Assembly (NCBI GenBank): GCA_013112575.1 | Contig: JABFGG010000020.1 | Coordinates: forward strand, 20,484 to 84,483 | Length of the DNA stretch: 64,000 bases | From: Chloroflexota bacterium | Lineage (GTDB): Bacteria > Chloroflexota > Anaerolineae > Anaerolineales > UBA11579 | Direction of reading: 5' to 3' | Part shown: one piece after another, positions 16,151 to 23,829 of the stretch | Layout of the letters: each line of letters opens with the position of its first letter | How positions within the stretch are numbered: the first letter of the stretch is position 1 | Program-made: the position numbers and the translations under genes | Notes under the pieces: model-generated | What the model was told of the DNA's origin: nothing | Seen by the model: the letters and a program-made list of their open reading frames with translations, nothing else | The model's database searches: none

Positions 16151-18145
16151 TTGAATAAACGACATCGTCTGATCACAACCAGCGCCGTCTTGGCCTTCGC
16201 CATACTCGCATGTGGAGGCATTGACCTGCCAAGCATCGGAGGAAATGACGAGCCTGAATTCGCTCCAATTTTAGAAGGGCCAGCATCCGACGACCCTAAT
16301 GAGCCTGTGTACATCACCGGCACGATCCCCTTTACGTCACCTTTCTTTTTGGATGGCAATGCTGAACCCTTCGTATTGCTCGAAGATCAGGCAGGATTTG
16401 TAGCCCGCGATCGCGAATATGTTTTCCCGTTGGAAGGCCAGGCTATCGGCCCAGTAGAACTAATCGATGAGAGCACACTTTCCTTCAGTCTGGCACTGCC
16501 GGCTGTGCCGCAGGGCACTTTGCTGGACGTTGACCAGGATGGCGAAGAAGACCGGGGCGTGATGATCTTCCAGGTAGCCTATTGGTCCAACACCTGGGGT
16601 GGGCCTTTCCTGGAAGAACGAGACGGGCGGGGCTGGTCAGGGGCATACACCACGGCCATCGTGGACGGTGAGCGTGATGGTGAGATCGAAGGTGGGCACC
16701 TTATGATCTGGGCACCTGACGACCAACAGATGTTCCCCTCTGGTTTCGGTGCTGACAATATGCTTTTCACCGAAGATGATCCCCTACAAGCTGTACCTGC
16801 AGGTTACAACATCGTAGACCTGAACCAGGACCCTTTCCTAGTGTACAAGGAAGCCCAACCACAATTCGAGTTGCTGGAAGGCTCAGGGGCGGTAAAAGAT
16901 TACATTGACCTGAGTTACGAAGAGGCTTTTGACAGAATGTTCGAGCAAGTCTCTGTTGAGTATCCATTTACTGCCGAAAAGAACCTCGATTGGCAGGCCA
17001 TCTATGATGAGTTCGCCCCACGTGTGGCGGACGCCAACAACGATAATGATTTCTACCGGGCGCTACGCGATTTCACCTATGCCATTCCGGATGCACACGT
17101 CTTCGTAAGTTTCAATCCCGACGTATTCTTCGAAGAACAGGGCGGCAGCTTTGGGCTGGTACTCAAGGAACTGAGTGACGGCAGGGTGATCGTGACACAA
17201 GTGCTGCCGGGAACCACCGGGTCACAAGAAGGTATCCTGGTCGGTGCTGAGATCATTGAATGGGATGGACAAGCTGTTTCACTGGCTTTGGATAACGTGG
17301 ATCCTTACCTGGGCCCCTACTCCACCGAGCATGCCCGCAGGCAGGGGCAGGCTGTTTTCCTCACACGCTACCCACCAAATACGCAAATCCAAATTAGTTA
17401 CCAGAATCCGGGCGAATCGGAAACCACCGCAAGCTTAACTGCTGACATTGAATACGACACGCTCTTTGAGTCGATTCCGTCCCTGACCCTGGACGAGTTA
17501 GCCTTGCCCGTCACCGGTGAAATACTGGACGAATCCGGTTTGGGGTATATCCAGGTCACGACATTTTCCGATGACTACAACCTGATGGCGCGAGTGTGGG
17601 ACCGCTACATTCAAAACCTGATCGATAACGAGATCCCCGGTTTGATCATCGACCTGCGCATCAACGGGGGTGGCAGTTCTGGCCTGGCCGGTGACTTCCT
17701 GGGCTATTTCTTTGAAGAAGAGTTCGTGGCCTACCAGCGTGCTTATTACAATGACGACAGCGGTAAATTCGAATACACGCCCTTCCCCACGCGCGTGCAA
17801 CCTGGCCCACTGTTTTATGACGGTGACATCGCTGTCTTGGTCGGACCTGATTGCGCCAGCGCCTGTGAAGGCTTTGCCTATTCGCTGGCCAGCACCGGAA
17901 GAGCCACCATTATTGGGCATTTCCCCAGCGGCGGCTTGTTTGGTGAAGTCGGCCAGGGACAGTACACTATGCCCGGTGATTACTCCATGCAATTCCCCAC
18001 TGGCAGGCCGGAAGATGACAATGGCGATGTCGTGATCGAGGGTGTCGGTGTGGTTCCGGATATTGTTGTCCCTGTTACAGAAGACAGCGCCCTCGGCATC
18101 ATGGATGCGGTTTTACAGGCAGCCATTGATGCACTAAGCAATTAG
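16151..18145 (+). CDS. Lipoprotein with PDZ and S41 (C-terminal processing) peptidase domain
   Basis: 664 aa. Signal peptide with lipobox ending FAILACGG, so it is probably a lipid-anchored extracytoplasmic protein. A beta-rich N-terminal ~270 residues follows. A PDZ-like segment (about 330-400, with GTTGSQEGILVGAEIIEWDG) leads into an S41 domain with GLIIDLRINGGG and GPDCASACEGFAYSLASTG, where the serine before ACEGF is the expected nucleophile. S41 enzymes cleave near protein C-termini. The start is TTG 16151 with GGAGG 7 nt upstream; the first ATG lies far too deep. The next gene begins 19 nt downstream. Confidence 0.88.
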   Translation: MNKRHRLITTSAVLAFAILACGGIDLPSIGGNDEPEFAPILEGPASDDPNEPVYITGTIPFTSPFFLDGNAEPFVLLEDQAGFVARDREYVFPLEGQAIGPVELIDESTLSFSLALPAVPQGTLLDVDQDGEEDRGVMIFQVAYWSNTWGGPFLEERDGRGWSGAYTTAIVDGERDGEIEGGHLMIWAPDDQQMFPSGFGADNMLFTEDDPLQAVPAGYNIVDLNQDPFLVYKEAQPQFELLEGSGAVKDYIDLSYEEAFDRMFEQVSVEYPFTAEKNLDWQAIYDEFAPRVADANNDNDFYRALRDFTYAIPDAHVFVSFNPDVFFEEQGGSFGLVLKELSDGRVIVTQVLPGTTGSQEGILVGAEIIEWDGQAVSLALDNVDPYLGPYSTEHARRQGQAVFLTRYPPNTQIQISYQNPGESETTASLTADIEYDTLFESIPSLTLDELALPVTGEILDESGLGYIQVTTFSDDYNLMARVWDRYIQNLIDNEIPGLIIDLRINGGGSSGLAGDFLGYFFEEEFVAYQRAYYNDDSGKFEYTPFPTRVQPGPLFYDGDIAVLVGPDCASACEGFAYSLASTGRATIIGHFPSGGLFGEVGQGQYTMPGDYSMQFPTGRPEDDNGDVVIEGVGVVPDIVVPVTEDSALGIMDAVLQAAIDALSN

Positions 18146-18164
18146 TGAAGGGAAAACCAAGCCC

Positions 18165-18611
18165 ATGAAGATCTCGCTGGGAGCTGATGAACGCCTGCAC
18201 GTCGTCGATGTGGTCATAGATCAACTCAAACAAGATGGTCACGAGGTGCAATACCACGGGCCGGAAAGCGGAGCTACACAGCCCTGGCCGGAGGTGGCAC
18301 GCTTGGTAGCGCAAGATGTTGTTGAAGGCCGCTCGCAAGAAGGCATCCTCTTCTGCTGGACAGGGACAGGGGTGAGCATAGCAGCCAACAAAGTCCCTGG
18401 TATCCGGGCAGCCCTATGTGCAGATGGAGAAACGGCGCGCGGAGCGCGTTTGTGGAACAATGCCAACGTGCTGTGCATGTCGATGCGATTAAGCTCTGAA
18501 GTGGTCGCCAAAGAGATCCTCGAGAAATGGTTTGCAACAAGCTACAAGCCCAACAAAACAGACGATGCTTGTTTAATCCTGATCGATGAATTAGACCAAC
18601 AACGCCAATAA
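18165..18611 (+). CDS. RpiB/LacAB family sugar-phosphate isomerase
   Basis: 148 aa, the normal size for RpiB. Recognised by GILFCWTGTGVSIAANKVPGIRAALC, condensed here to its parts: the catalytic-type cysteine in LFC, the TGTG phosphate loop and the KVPGIRAALC strand, then NNANVLCMSMR. The N-terminal DHAG of classical RpiB is changed to DERLH, so substrate preference may differ from ribose 5-phosphate. Lies between the S41 lipoprotein gene and a hydroxyacid dehydrogenase gene with short gaps, probably co-transcribed. The ribosome binding site is weak (GAAGGG, long spacing). Confidence 0.85.
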   Translation: MKISLGADERLHVVDVVIDQLKQDGHEVQYHGPESGATQPWPEVARLVAQDVVEGRSQEGILFCWTGTGVSIAANKVPGIRAALCADGETARGARLWNNANVLCMSMRLSSEVVAKEILEKWFATSYKPNKTDDACLILIDELDQQRQ

Positions 18612-18638
18612 GATACACATTAGCAAGGAATAACAATC

Positions 18639-19580
18639 ATGCCCGAATGGAAAGTGCTCATCGCAGACAGCCTCGAAGAAAGCGGCGCCAATATCCTGGC
18701 GAAAGAAGCCCAGGTCGATAACCGCCCAACGATTTCCCCTGAAGAATTGCTGGCAGATATTGGCAATTACGACGCACTGGTAGTGCGAGGTCGTAGCAAA
18801 GTGACCAAAGAAGTTTTTGCAGGCGCCAAGAACCTGAAGGTGGTGGGCCGTGCAGGCGTGGGGGTCGATAATATTGATCTGGCCGCCGCGGCTTCCCAGG
18901 GCGTGACGGTGGTAAATGCACCCACGGCAACCACGACAGCAGTTGCTGAACTTGCTTTTGCCCTGATGCTCTCGTTGGCTCGCCCCGTGCCAGCCGCAGA
19001 CGCCAGCATGAAACGCGGCCAGTGGGACAAAAAAGCCCTCAAGGGTATCGAGTTAGAGGGAAAAACTTTGGGGGTTATAGGGCTGGGTAACATTGGGGCC
19101 CAGGTGGCCCAACGCGCTGCGGCTTTCGGCATGCAAACCATAGCTTACGATCCGCTGATTCCAGCAGAAGAGATCGCTAAGCGCGGCGCTGAGCCTGTCG
19201 ATTTGAACGATCTATATGGCAAGGCCGATTTTATAACCATGCATTTGCCGCTGACCCCGGAGACGAAAAACCTGCTGGATGGTGAAGCCTTTGCCCGCAT
19301 GAAGCGCGGCGTATACCTGGTGTGTGCCGCGCGGGGCGGGGTGATCGACGAAACCGCCTTACTCTCCAGCCTGGAGTCCGGCCAGGTGGCCGGGGCTGCG
19401 CTGGATGTATTCTCGAAAGAGCCGCCAGGGTTGACCGCTTTGGTGGCCCATCCCAAAGTAGTGGCAACACCCCACATCGGCGCGCAAACTGCAGAGGCCC
19501 AGGTACGGGCTGCCGAACACATTGCTGAAGAAGTACTAAATGCGTTGCGAGGTGATGAATTACGCTGGAAAGTTGTATAA
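18639..19580 (+). CDS. serA: D-3-phosphoglycerate dehydrogenase (short form)
   Basis: 313 aa, D-isomer 2-hydroxyacid dehydrogenase fold. NAD-binding GLGNIGAQVAQ, the family arginine in CAARGG, the acid in SKEPPG, and the catalytic histidine in TPHIGAQT are all visible. N-terminal segments VVGRAGVGVDNID and NAPTATTTAVAELAF are typical of SerA. It oxidises 3-phosphoglycerate in the first step of serine synthesis. The C-terminal ASB/ACT domains of long SerA are absent, so serine feedback through ACT is not expected. The short form is also shared by other 2-hydroxyacid dehydrogenases. Confidence 0.85.
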   Translation: MPEWKVLIADSLEESGANILAKEAQVDNRPTISPEELLADIGNYDALVVRGRSKVTKEVFAGAKNLKVVGRAGVGVDNIDLAAAASQGVTVVNAPTATTTAVAELAFALMLSLARPVPAADASMKRGQWDKKALKGIELEGKTLGVIGLGNIGAQVAQRAAAFGMQTIAYDPLIPAEEIAKRGAEPVDLNDLYGKADFITMHLPLTPETKNLLDGEAFARMKRGVYLVCAARGGVIDETALLSSLESGQVAGAALDVFSKEPPGLTALVAHPKVVATPHIGAQTAEAQVRAAEHIAEEVLNALRGDELRWKVV

Positions 19581-19601
19581 TTGATTAGATAAACATCTAA
19601 C
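19576..19601 (+). promoter_or_regulatory. -10 box and palindrome before the M32 carboxypeptidase gene
   Basis: TATAAT (19576-19581) overlaps the end of serA and is followed after 2 nt by ATTAGAT-AAAC-ATCTAAC (19584-19601), almost identical to the palindrome at 12222-12239. A repressor bound here would cover the transcription start. Confidence 0.5.
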
Positions 19602-19649
19602 CTTCCTGTCGATTCCTTCGACTGGAGAATTTCAGGGAGAACAAAAGTA

Positions 19650-21152
19650 ATGAAAGAGAAGCTTGAAGAACTAAAAACCATCCTGGCAGAGGTCGACGAC
19701 ATCTCACGTGCTGTGGCGATCGCCAATTGGGACCTGGAAACCTACATGCCACCGGGCGGTGCAGAAGGTCGCGGCAACATTGTTGCCACGCTCTCGCGTA
19801 TGGCGCAAGAAACCTTTACCAGCGAGAAGGTGGGGGGGCTGCTGGATGAGTTGATGCCCTTTGCGACTGAACTGGACAAAGACTCGGATGACGCTCGTAT
19901 CATCACGGAAACCAAGCGCCAGTATGAAAAGCTGGTGAAAGTGCCGGCTGAGATGGTGGGCGAACGTGCCCAATTGCGCGCCGTAGGAAACCCGGCCTGG
20001 CGCGAATCCCGCGAGAAATCCGACTACTCGATCTTCAAGCCGCATCTCGAGAAAATGCTCGACTGGGTGCAACGTTATGCCGATCTCTTCAAGCCCTACG
20101 ATCATATTTATGACCCCCTGCTGGATGACTACGAAGCCAACATGAAAACGGTGGAGGTCCAGGAAACTTTCGACACCATTCGACCCCAGCAGGTGGAACT
20201 GATCGAGGCAATAGCGGCAGCAGAGCAGGTGGACGACTCTTTCCTCCACCAAGCGTTTGAAGAAGATAAACAACGCCAGTTCGGTAAAGAAGTTGTTGGG
20301 GCTATCGGCTTCGACTTTGAGCGCGGGCGTGAAGACAAGGTCACACACCCCTTCGCCACGAACCTGGGTTATGGGGACCAGCGCATTACTGTGCGTATGG
20401 GAGACGATTTCTTCAACCCCTACCTATTTGGCGCACTGCACGAAGCTGGGCACGGCATGTACGAACAGGGCATTTCCAAAGATCTGGCACGCACCTCACT
20501 GTACACCGGCACTTCTCTGGGCATTCACGAATCGCAATCACGCATGTGGGAAAACTTGGTGGGCCGCTCGAAACCTTTCTGGGATCATTACTATCCCCGC
20601 CTGCAAGAACTGTTCCCCAGCCAATTGGGCAACGTGAGCGTTGATGACTTCTACAAAGGTATCAACATCGTCAAACCCTCCTTCATCCGTGTAGAGGCCG
20701 ACGAAGCCACCTACAACCTGCACATCATGTTGCGCATGGAGATCGAGATTGCCCTACTCGAAGGCTCACTGTCCGTGGATGATCTGCCCGAATACTGGAA
20801 TACAAAGTTCGAGGAGTATCTGGGTATCACACCAGATAACGACGCAGATGGCGTATTGCAGGATGTCCACTGGTCCTTTGGCTTGTATGGCTACTTCTCA
20901 ACCTATGCCCTGGGCAACCTGATCTCTGTGCAGTTGTGGGAAAAGGTCAAGGAAGACATCCCCGACCTGGAAGCCAAAGTGGGTAACGCAGAATTCAAAC
21001 CCCTGCTGACCTGGATGAATGAAAAGATCCACGTACATGGCAGCAAGTTCCCCCCGCAGGAATTGATGCAACGTGTGACCGGTTCTGGTATTGATGGCAC
21101 AGCTTACATCAGCTATCTAAAAACAAAATACGGCGACATCTACAATCTTTAG
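19650..21152 (+). CDS. Carboxypeptidase M32 (thermostable carboxypeptidase Taq type)
   Basis: 500 aa, the usual length of M32 enzymes. The zinc motif HEAGH occurs in GALHEAGHGMYEQGI at about residue 265, followed by the family segment GIHESQSRMWENLVGRS, which supplies the third ligand glutamate. An IRVEADEATYNLHI segment is also typical. Metal-dependent cytoplasmic peptidase removing C-terminal residues. ATG 19650 has CAGGGAG upstream. Single gene with its own promoter candidate and terminator. Confidence 0.95.
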   Translation: MKEKLEELKTILAEVDDISRAVAIANWDLETYMPPGGAEGRGNIVATLSRMAQETFTSEKVGGLLDELMPFATELDKDSDDARIITETKRQYEKLVKVPAEMVGERAQLRAVGNPAWRESREKSDYSIFKPHLEKMLDWVQRYADLFKPYDHIYDPLLDDYEANMKTVEVQETFDTIRPQQVELIEAIAAAEQVDDSFLHQAFEEDKQRQFGKEVVGAIGFDFERGREDKVTHPFATNLGYGDQRITVRMGDDFFNPYLFGALHEAGHGMYEQGISKDLARTSLYTGTSLGIHESQSRMWENLVGRSKPFWDHYYPRLQELFPSQLGNVSVDDFYKGINIVKPSFIRVEADEATYNLHIMLRMEIEIALLEGSLSVDDLPEYWNTKFEEYLGITPDNDADGVLQDVHWSFGLYGYFSTYALGNLISVQLWEKVKEDIPDLEAKVGNAEFKPLLTWMNEKIHVHGSKFPPQELMQRVTGSGIDGTAYISYLKTKYGDIYNL

Positions 21153-21172
21153 TCGTTTCCCGTTCGACCATA

Positions 21173-21207
21173 AGCCCTCGAATGTTTTTCGAGGGCTTTT
21201 CTTTGTA
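21173..21207 (+). terminator. Intrinsic terminator
   Basis: AAGCCCTC / GAGGGCTT stem with a loop of about 10 nt, followed by TTCTTT; ends the M32 gene. Confidence 0.85.
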
Positions 21208-21234
21208 ATATTTCCAGCTACAAGTAGTAGAGGA

Positions 21235-21240
21235 TATAAT
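21235..21240 (+). promoter_or_regulatory. -10 box for the response regulator gene
   Basis: TATAAT with a weak -35; predicted transcription start ~28 nt before ATG 21275. No Shine-Dalgarno sequence is seen before that ATG. Confidence 0.45.
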
Positions 21241-21274
21241 TACGGATTGGCCGGACAGAATCAAAATTCAGACG

Positions 21275-21640
21275 ATGGCACTGATCCTTTTTGTGGATGA
21301 CGAACCCTTGACGCTCACGCTTCTCAGCCAGGCTGCTGAGATATTGGGACACGATTCTGTTACCACTGAAAGTGGCCAGGAAGCTGTCATGATCGCGGAA
21401 GAGCAGTCGCCGGAGGTAATCCTACTGGATATGAATCTTAAAGGCACAGATGGCGTTCAAGTTACAAAAGCGCTGCGCGAAAATCCAAAGACCAGTGAGA
21501 TCCCGATCCTGATCCTGTCCGCTGGCCCCGGCCTCCAAACTGCAGAACTGGCCGCCGCCTCTGGTGCCAATGCTTATCTACAAAAACCAATCCGTCTCCA
21601 GACGTTAATCGAGGTCATTCGTGAGTACACCGAACAATAA
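21275..21640 (+). CDS. Single-domain response regulator (CheY-like receiver)
   Basis: 121 aa, one receiver domain and no output domain. The acidic pair is in LFVDDEP, the phosphoacceptor aspartate in VILLDMNLKG, the conserved Ser in LILSAG and the lysine in YLQKPIR. Such proteins act through protein partners. The gene end overlaps the next start by 20 nt, so it is co-translated with the dehydrogenase; no histidine kinase is nearby. The functional link between the two is unknown. Confidence 0.9.
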   Translation: MALILFVDDEPLTLTLLSQAAEILGHDSVTTESGQEAVMIAEEQSPEVILLDMNLKGTDGVQVTKALRENPKTSEIPILILSAGPGLQTAELAAASGANAYLQKPIRLQTLIEVIREYTEQ

Positions 21641-22724
21641 CGAAAACAAACCACTGATCACCGTGATGCACGGCGATCAAACGGGGGAAGAACTATTGCA
21701 GGAAGCCTTGCGCGTTTTGGAGGCCGACGTTACCGGTGTGGAATGTGACTTCGAGCATTTCGACCTGAGCCTGGAAAACCGCCAGAAAACCAAGAACGAA
21801 GTGGTACGCCAGGCTGCCGAAGCCATGTGCGCCAGTGGCCTGGGCCTTAAAGCCGCCACCATCACACCCGAAAAACGCGGCGACGTAGGCAGCCCCAATG
21901 CTATCCTCCGTGAGGACATCGACGGTAAAGTGATCCTGCGTACAGGGCGGCGCATCCCCAACGTGAGGCCGGTAGGTGGTGTGTTTGCGCCTATCGCCAT
22001 TGTACGTATGGCAGTTGAAGACGCTTATGGAGCCGATGAGTGGCGCAAGGAAACTGAAGACGGCGACGAGGTCGCTTACCGCAAGTCGCATATCACACGC
22101 TCGACCTGTCGCGCCGTGGCCGAGTTCACGTTCCAATATGCCGAACGCACTGGGGCACGCGTATTTGGGGGTCCCAAGTACACCGTCAGCCCGGTATACG
22201 AAGGCATGTTCAAAGAAGAATTGGACGCCGCCGCAGAACGCCGTCCAGGTGTGCCCTACCAACCCCTGCTAATCGATGCCACTTTTGCATTGCTGATGCA
22301 AACCTCGGGTGACCCGCTGGTGATCCCTGCTCTGAATCGCGATGGCGACTTGCTCTCAGATATGATCCTGCAAATGTTCGGCAGCATCGCCGGTTCGGAG
22401 AGCCTAGTGCTTGGCTTTGACAAAACTGCCACCAATGTAAAAGTGGTAATGGCAGAGGCGCCCCACGGCACAGCCCCCGCACTAGAGGGCAAGAACATCG
22501 CTAACCCCATGTCGATGATCCTGGCTAACGCGGCTTTGTTGAGTTACATCGAACAACCCAAAGCCGAACAGGCTTCGCGCGCCATCTACGAGTCTGTATT
22601 TGAAACTGTGCATGAAGGCAAAGCCACTCCTGACCTGGGCGGCAGCTTCAGCACCAGCGAGTTCACCGACGAGGTTATCCGGCGGGTCAAGGCCAAGATC
22701 GAAGTGTGGGCCACTTTAGGGTAG
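21621..22724 (+). CDS. Isocitrate/isopropylmalate dehydrogenase family protein
   Basis: 367 aa. Beta-decarboxylating dehydrogenase fold: VMHGDQTGEELLQEAL at the N-terminus (cf. IPGDGIG), LRTGRRIPNVRPV as the substrate-binding arginine segment, then LLSDMILQMFGSIAGS (metal-binding aspartates) and APHGTAPALEGKNIANPM (cf. the PVHGSAPDIAGK nucleotide loop). It probably oxidises isocitrate or a homolog with NAD(P). The GTG start at 21621 has GAGGT upstream and lies inside the response regulator gene. Exact substrate (isocitrate, homoisocitrate, isopropylmalate) is not resolvable by eye. Confidence 0.85.
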   Translation: MSTPNNNENKPLITVMHGDQTGEELLQEALRVLEADVTGVECDFEHFDLSLENRQKTKNEVVRQAAEAMCASGLGLKAATITPEKRGDVGSPNAILREDIDGKVILRTGRRIPNVRPVGGVFAPIAIVRMAVEDAYGADEWRKETEDGDEVAYRKSHITRSTCRAVAEFTFQYAERTGARVFGGPKYTVSPVYEGMFKEELDAAAERRPGVPYQPLLIDATFALLMQTSGDPLVIPALNRDGDLLSDMILQMFGSIAGSESLVLGFDKTATNVKVVMAEAPHGTAPALEGKNIANPMSMILANAALLSYIEQPKAEQASRAIYESVFETVHEGKATPDLGGSFSTSEFTDEVIRRVKAKIEVWATLG

Positions 22725-22800
22725 CTCTTTTCTCCACCTAATCAACAGCCGATCTGACTTGCGCCTGGTACATATTGTGCATAAATAGAGGGGATTACTA

Positions 22801-23763
22801 ATGTATTCGCATACCAAAATCAAGAGCGACCAATTCGTGAAGCTTGGAAAGAAATTCACAGTCTTTTTACTACTGTTAATAATGTCCGCCTGCGCGGCCC
22901 CAAACGCCGTTGAGGTGGCAGTAGAGCCAAACGAGACTTCTGCAATAGAAATTGCAGAAGCAGAAGAAACCGCAATTCCATCTAGCACACCTATTCCCAA
23001 CCCGGATCAACCAACACCAGTGATCAATACGGCGCGGCCGGAGAACACTCCCACCATAACCCCTACCGCGGTGCTGTTAGTGGATCCCAATATCGAAATC
23101 CCCACCGCTCACATACGCATCCACCGTCCGGGGCCGGGGTCCAAGGTCTCATCTGGATTTTTCCTGATCATCGATTTTATCCCTACGGGGGACAACAAAG
23201 TGCGCATCGAGCTTTTTGGCGAGGATGGGCGCAGCATCTCGGCCTTCAACCACCGCTATATCGCGCGCCTCAACCAGGAGCGCGTGGAGCTGGCTTTTGC
23301 GATTGATTACGAGATCCAGGCCTTTTCTGAACTGGGGCGCATCCAGGTGAGCCTGGACGATGAGTTTGGACGCCCTCAAGCACTTACCTCTGTAGATTTG
23401 ATCTTGCTCTCGGCGGGGTCTTCCTCTATCAACCCACCCCAGGATGAACGCGAAAAGATCTACATTCAGCAGCCCTTCAAGGACACCATCGTACCTGGAG
23501 GCAGCCTGGCACTGACCGGCATTGTGCGCACGGATAACGCCAACCCGCTGGTAGTTGAATTAACCACGGAAGAAGGCAAGGTAGTGGGGACGGCGCTGGC
23601 AGGCGTTGCCGTGGAACCTGGACAGGCTTACGGCTTATTTGCCGGTGAAGTTGAATATGAGGTGGATGAACCCACCTGGGTGCGTATGACCATCCGGGAA
23701 CTGGACCGCCGTATCCCAGGGGTGAGATATGTTTCCAGCCTATTGTTCGTTGTGGCCCCCTGA
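22801..23763 (+). CDS. Lipoprotein with two beta-sandwich-like repeats, unknown function
   Basis: 320 aa. An N-terminal membrane segment ends in LLLIMSACAAP, a lipobox. A Pro/Thr-rich spacer (about 60-100) leads to two beta-rich modules beginning IRIHRPGPGSKVSSGFFL and IYIQQPFKDTIVPGGSLAL. The repeated 'hxxPxxxxxVxxG' opening recalls Gmad2-like immunoglobulin-fold domains of surface proteins. ATG 22801 follows GAGGGG. It precedes the Ser/Thr kinase gene by 67 nt but seems to be a separate unit. Confidence 0.65.
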   Translation: MYSHTKIKSDQFVKLGKKFTVFLLLLIMSACAAPNAVEVAVEPNETSAIEIAEAEETAIPSSTPIPNPDQPTPVINTARPENTPTITPTAVLLVDPNIEIPTAHIRIHRPGPGSKVSSGFFLIIDFIPTGDNKVRIELFGEDGRSISAFNHRYIARLNQERVELAFAIDYEIQAFSELGRIQVSLDDEFGRPQALTSVDLILLSAGSSSINPPQDEREKIYIQQPFKDTIVPGGSLALTGIVRTDNANPLVVELTTEEGKVVGTALAGVAVEPGQAYGLFAGEVEYEVDEPTWVRMTIRELDRRIPGVRYVSSLLFVVAP

Positions 23764-23816
23764 GCTATTTATCCATTGAATCTTCCCGGCCCTATGGTCG
23801 ATTGACACATCTCGTT

Positions 23817-23822
23817 TATACT
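23817..23822 (+). promoter_or_regulatory. -10 box for the Ser/Thr kinase gene (leaderless candidate)
   Basis: TATACT ending 7 nt before ATG 23830; no ribosome binding site between. A TTGACA at 23803 is too close to act as its -35. Confidence 0.45.
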
Positions 23823-23829
23823 TAATGTC

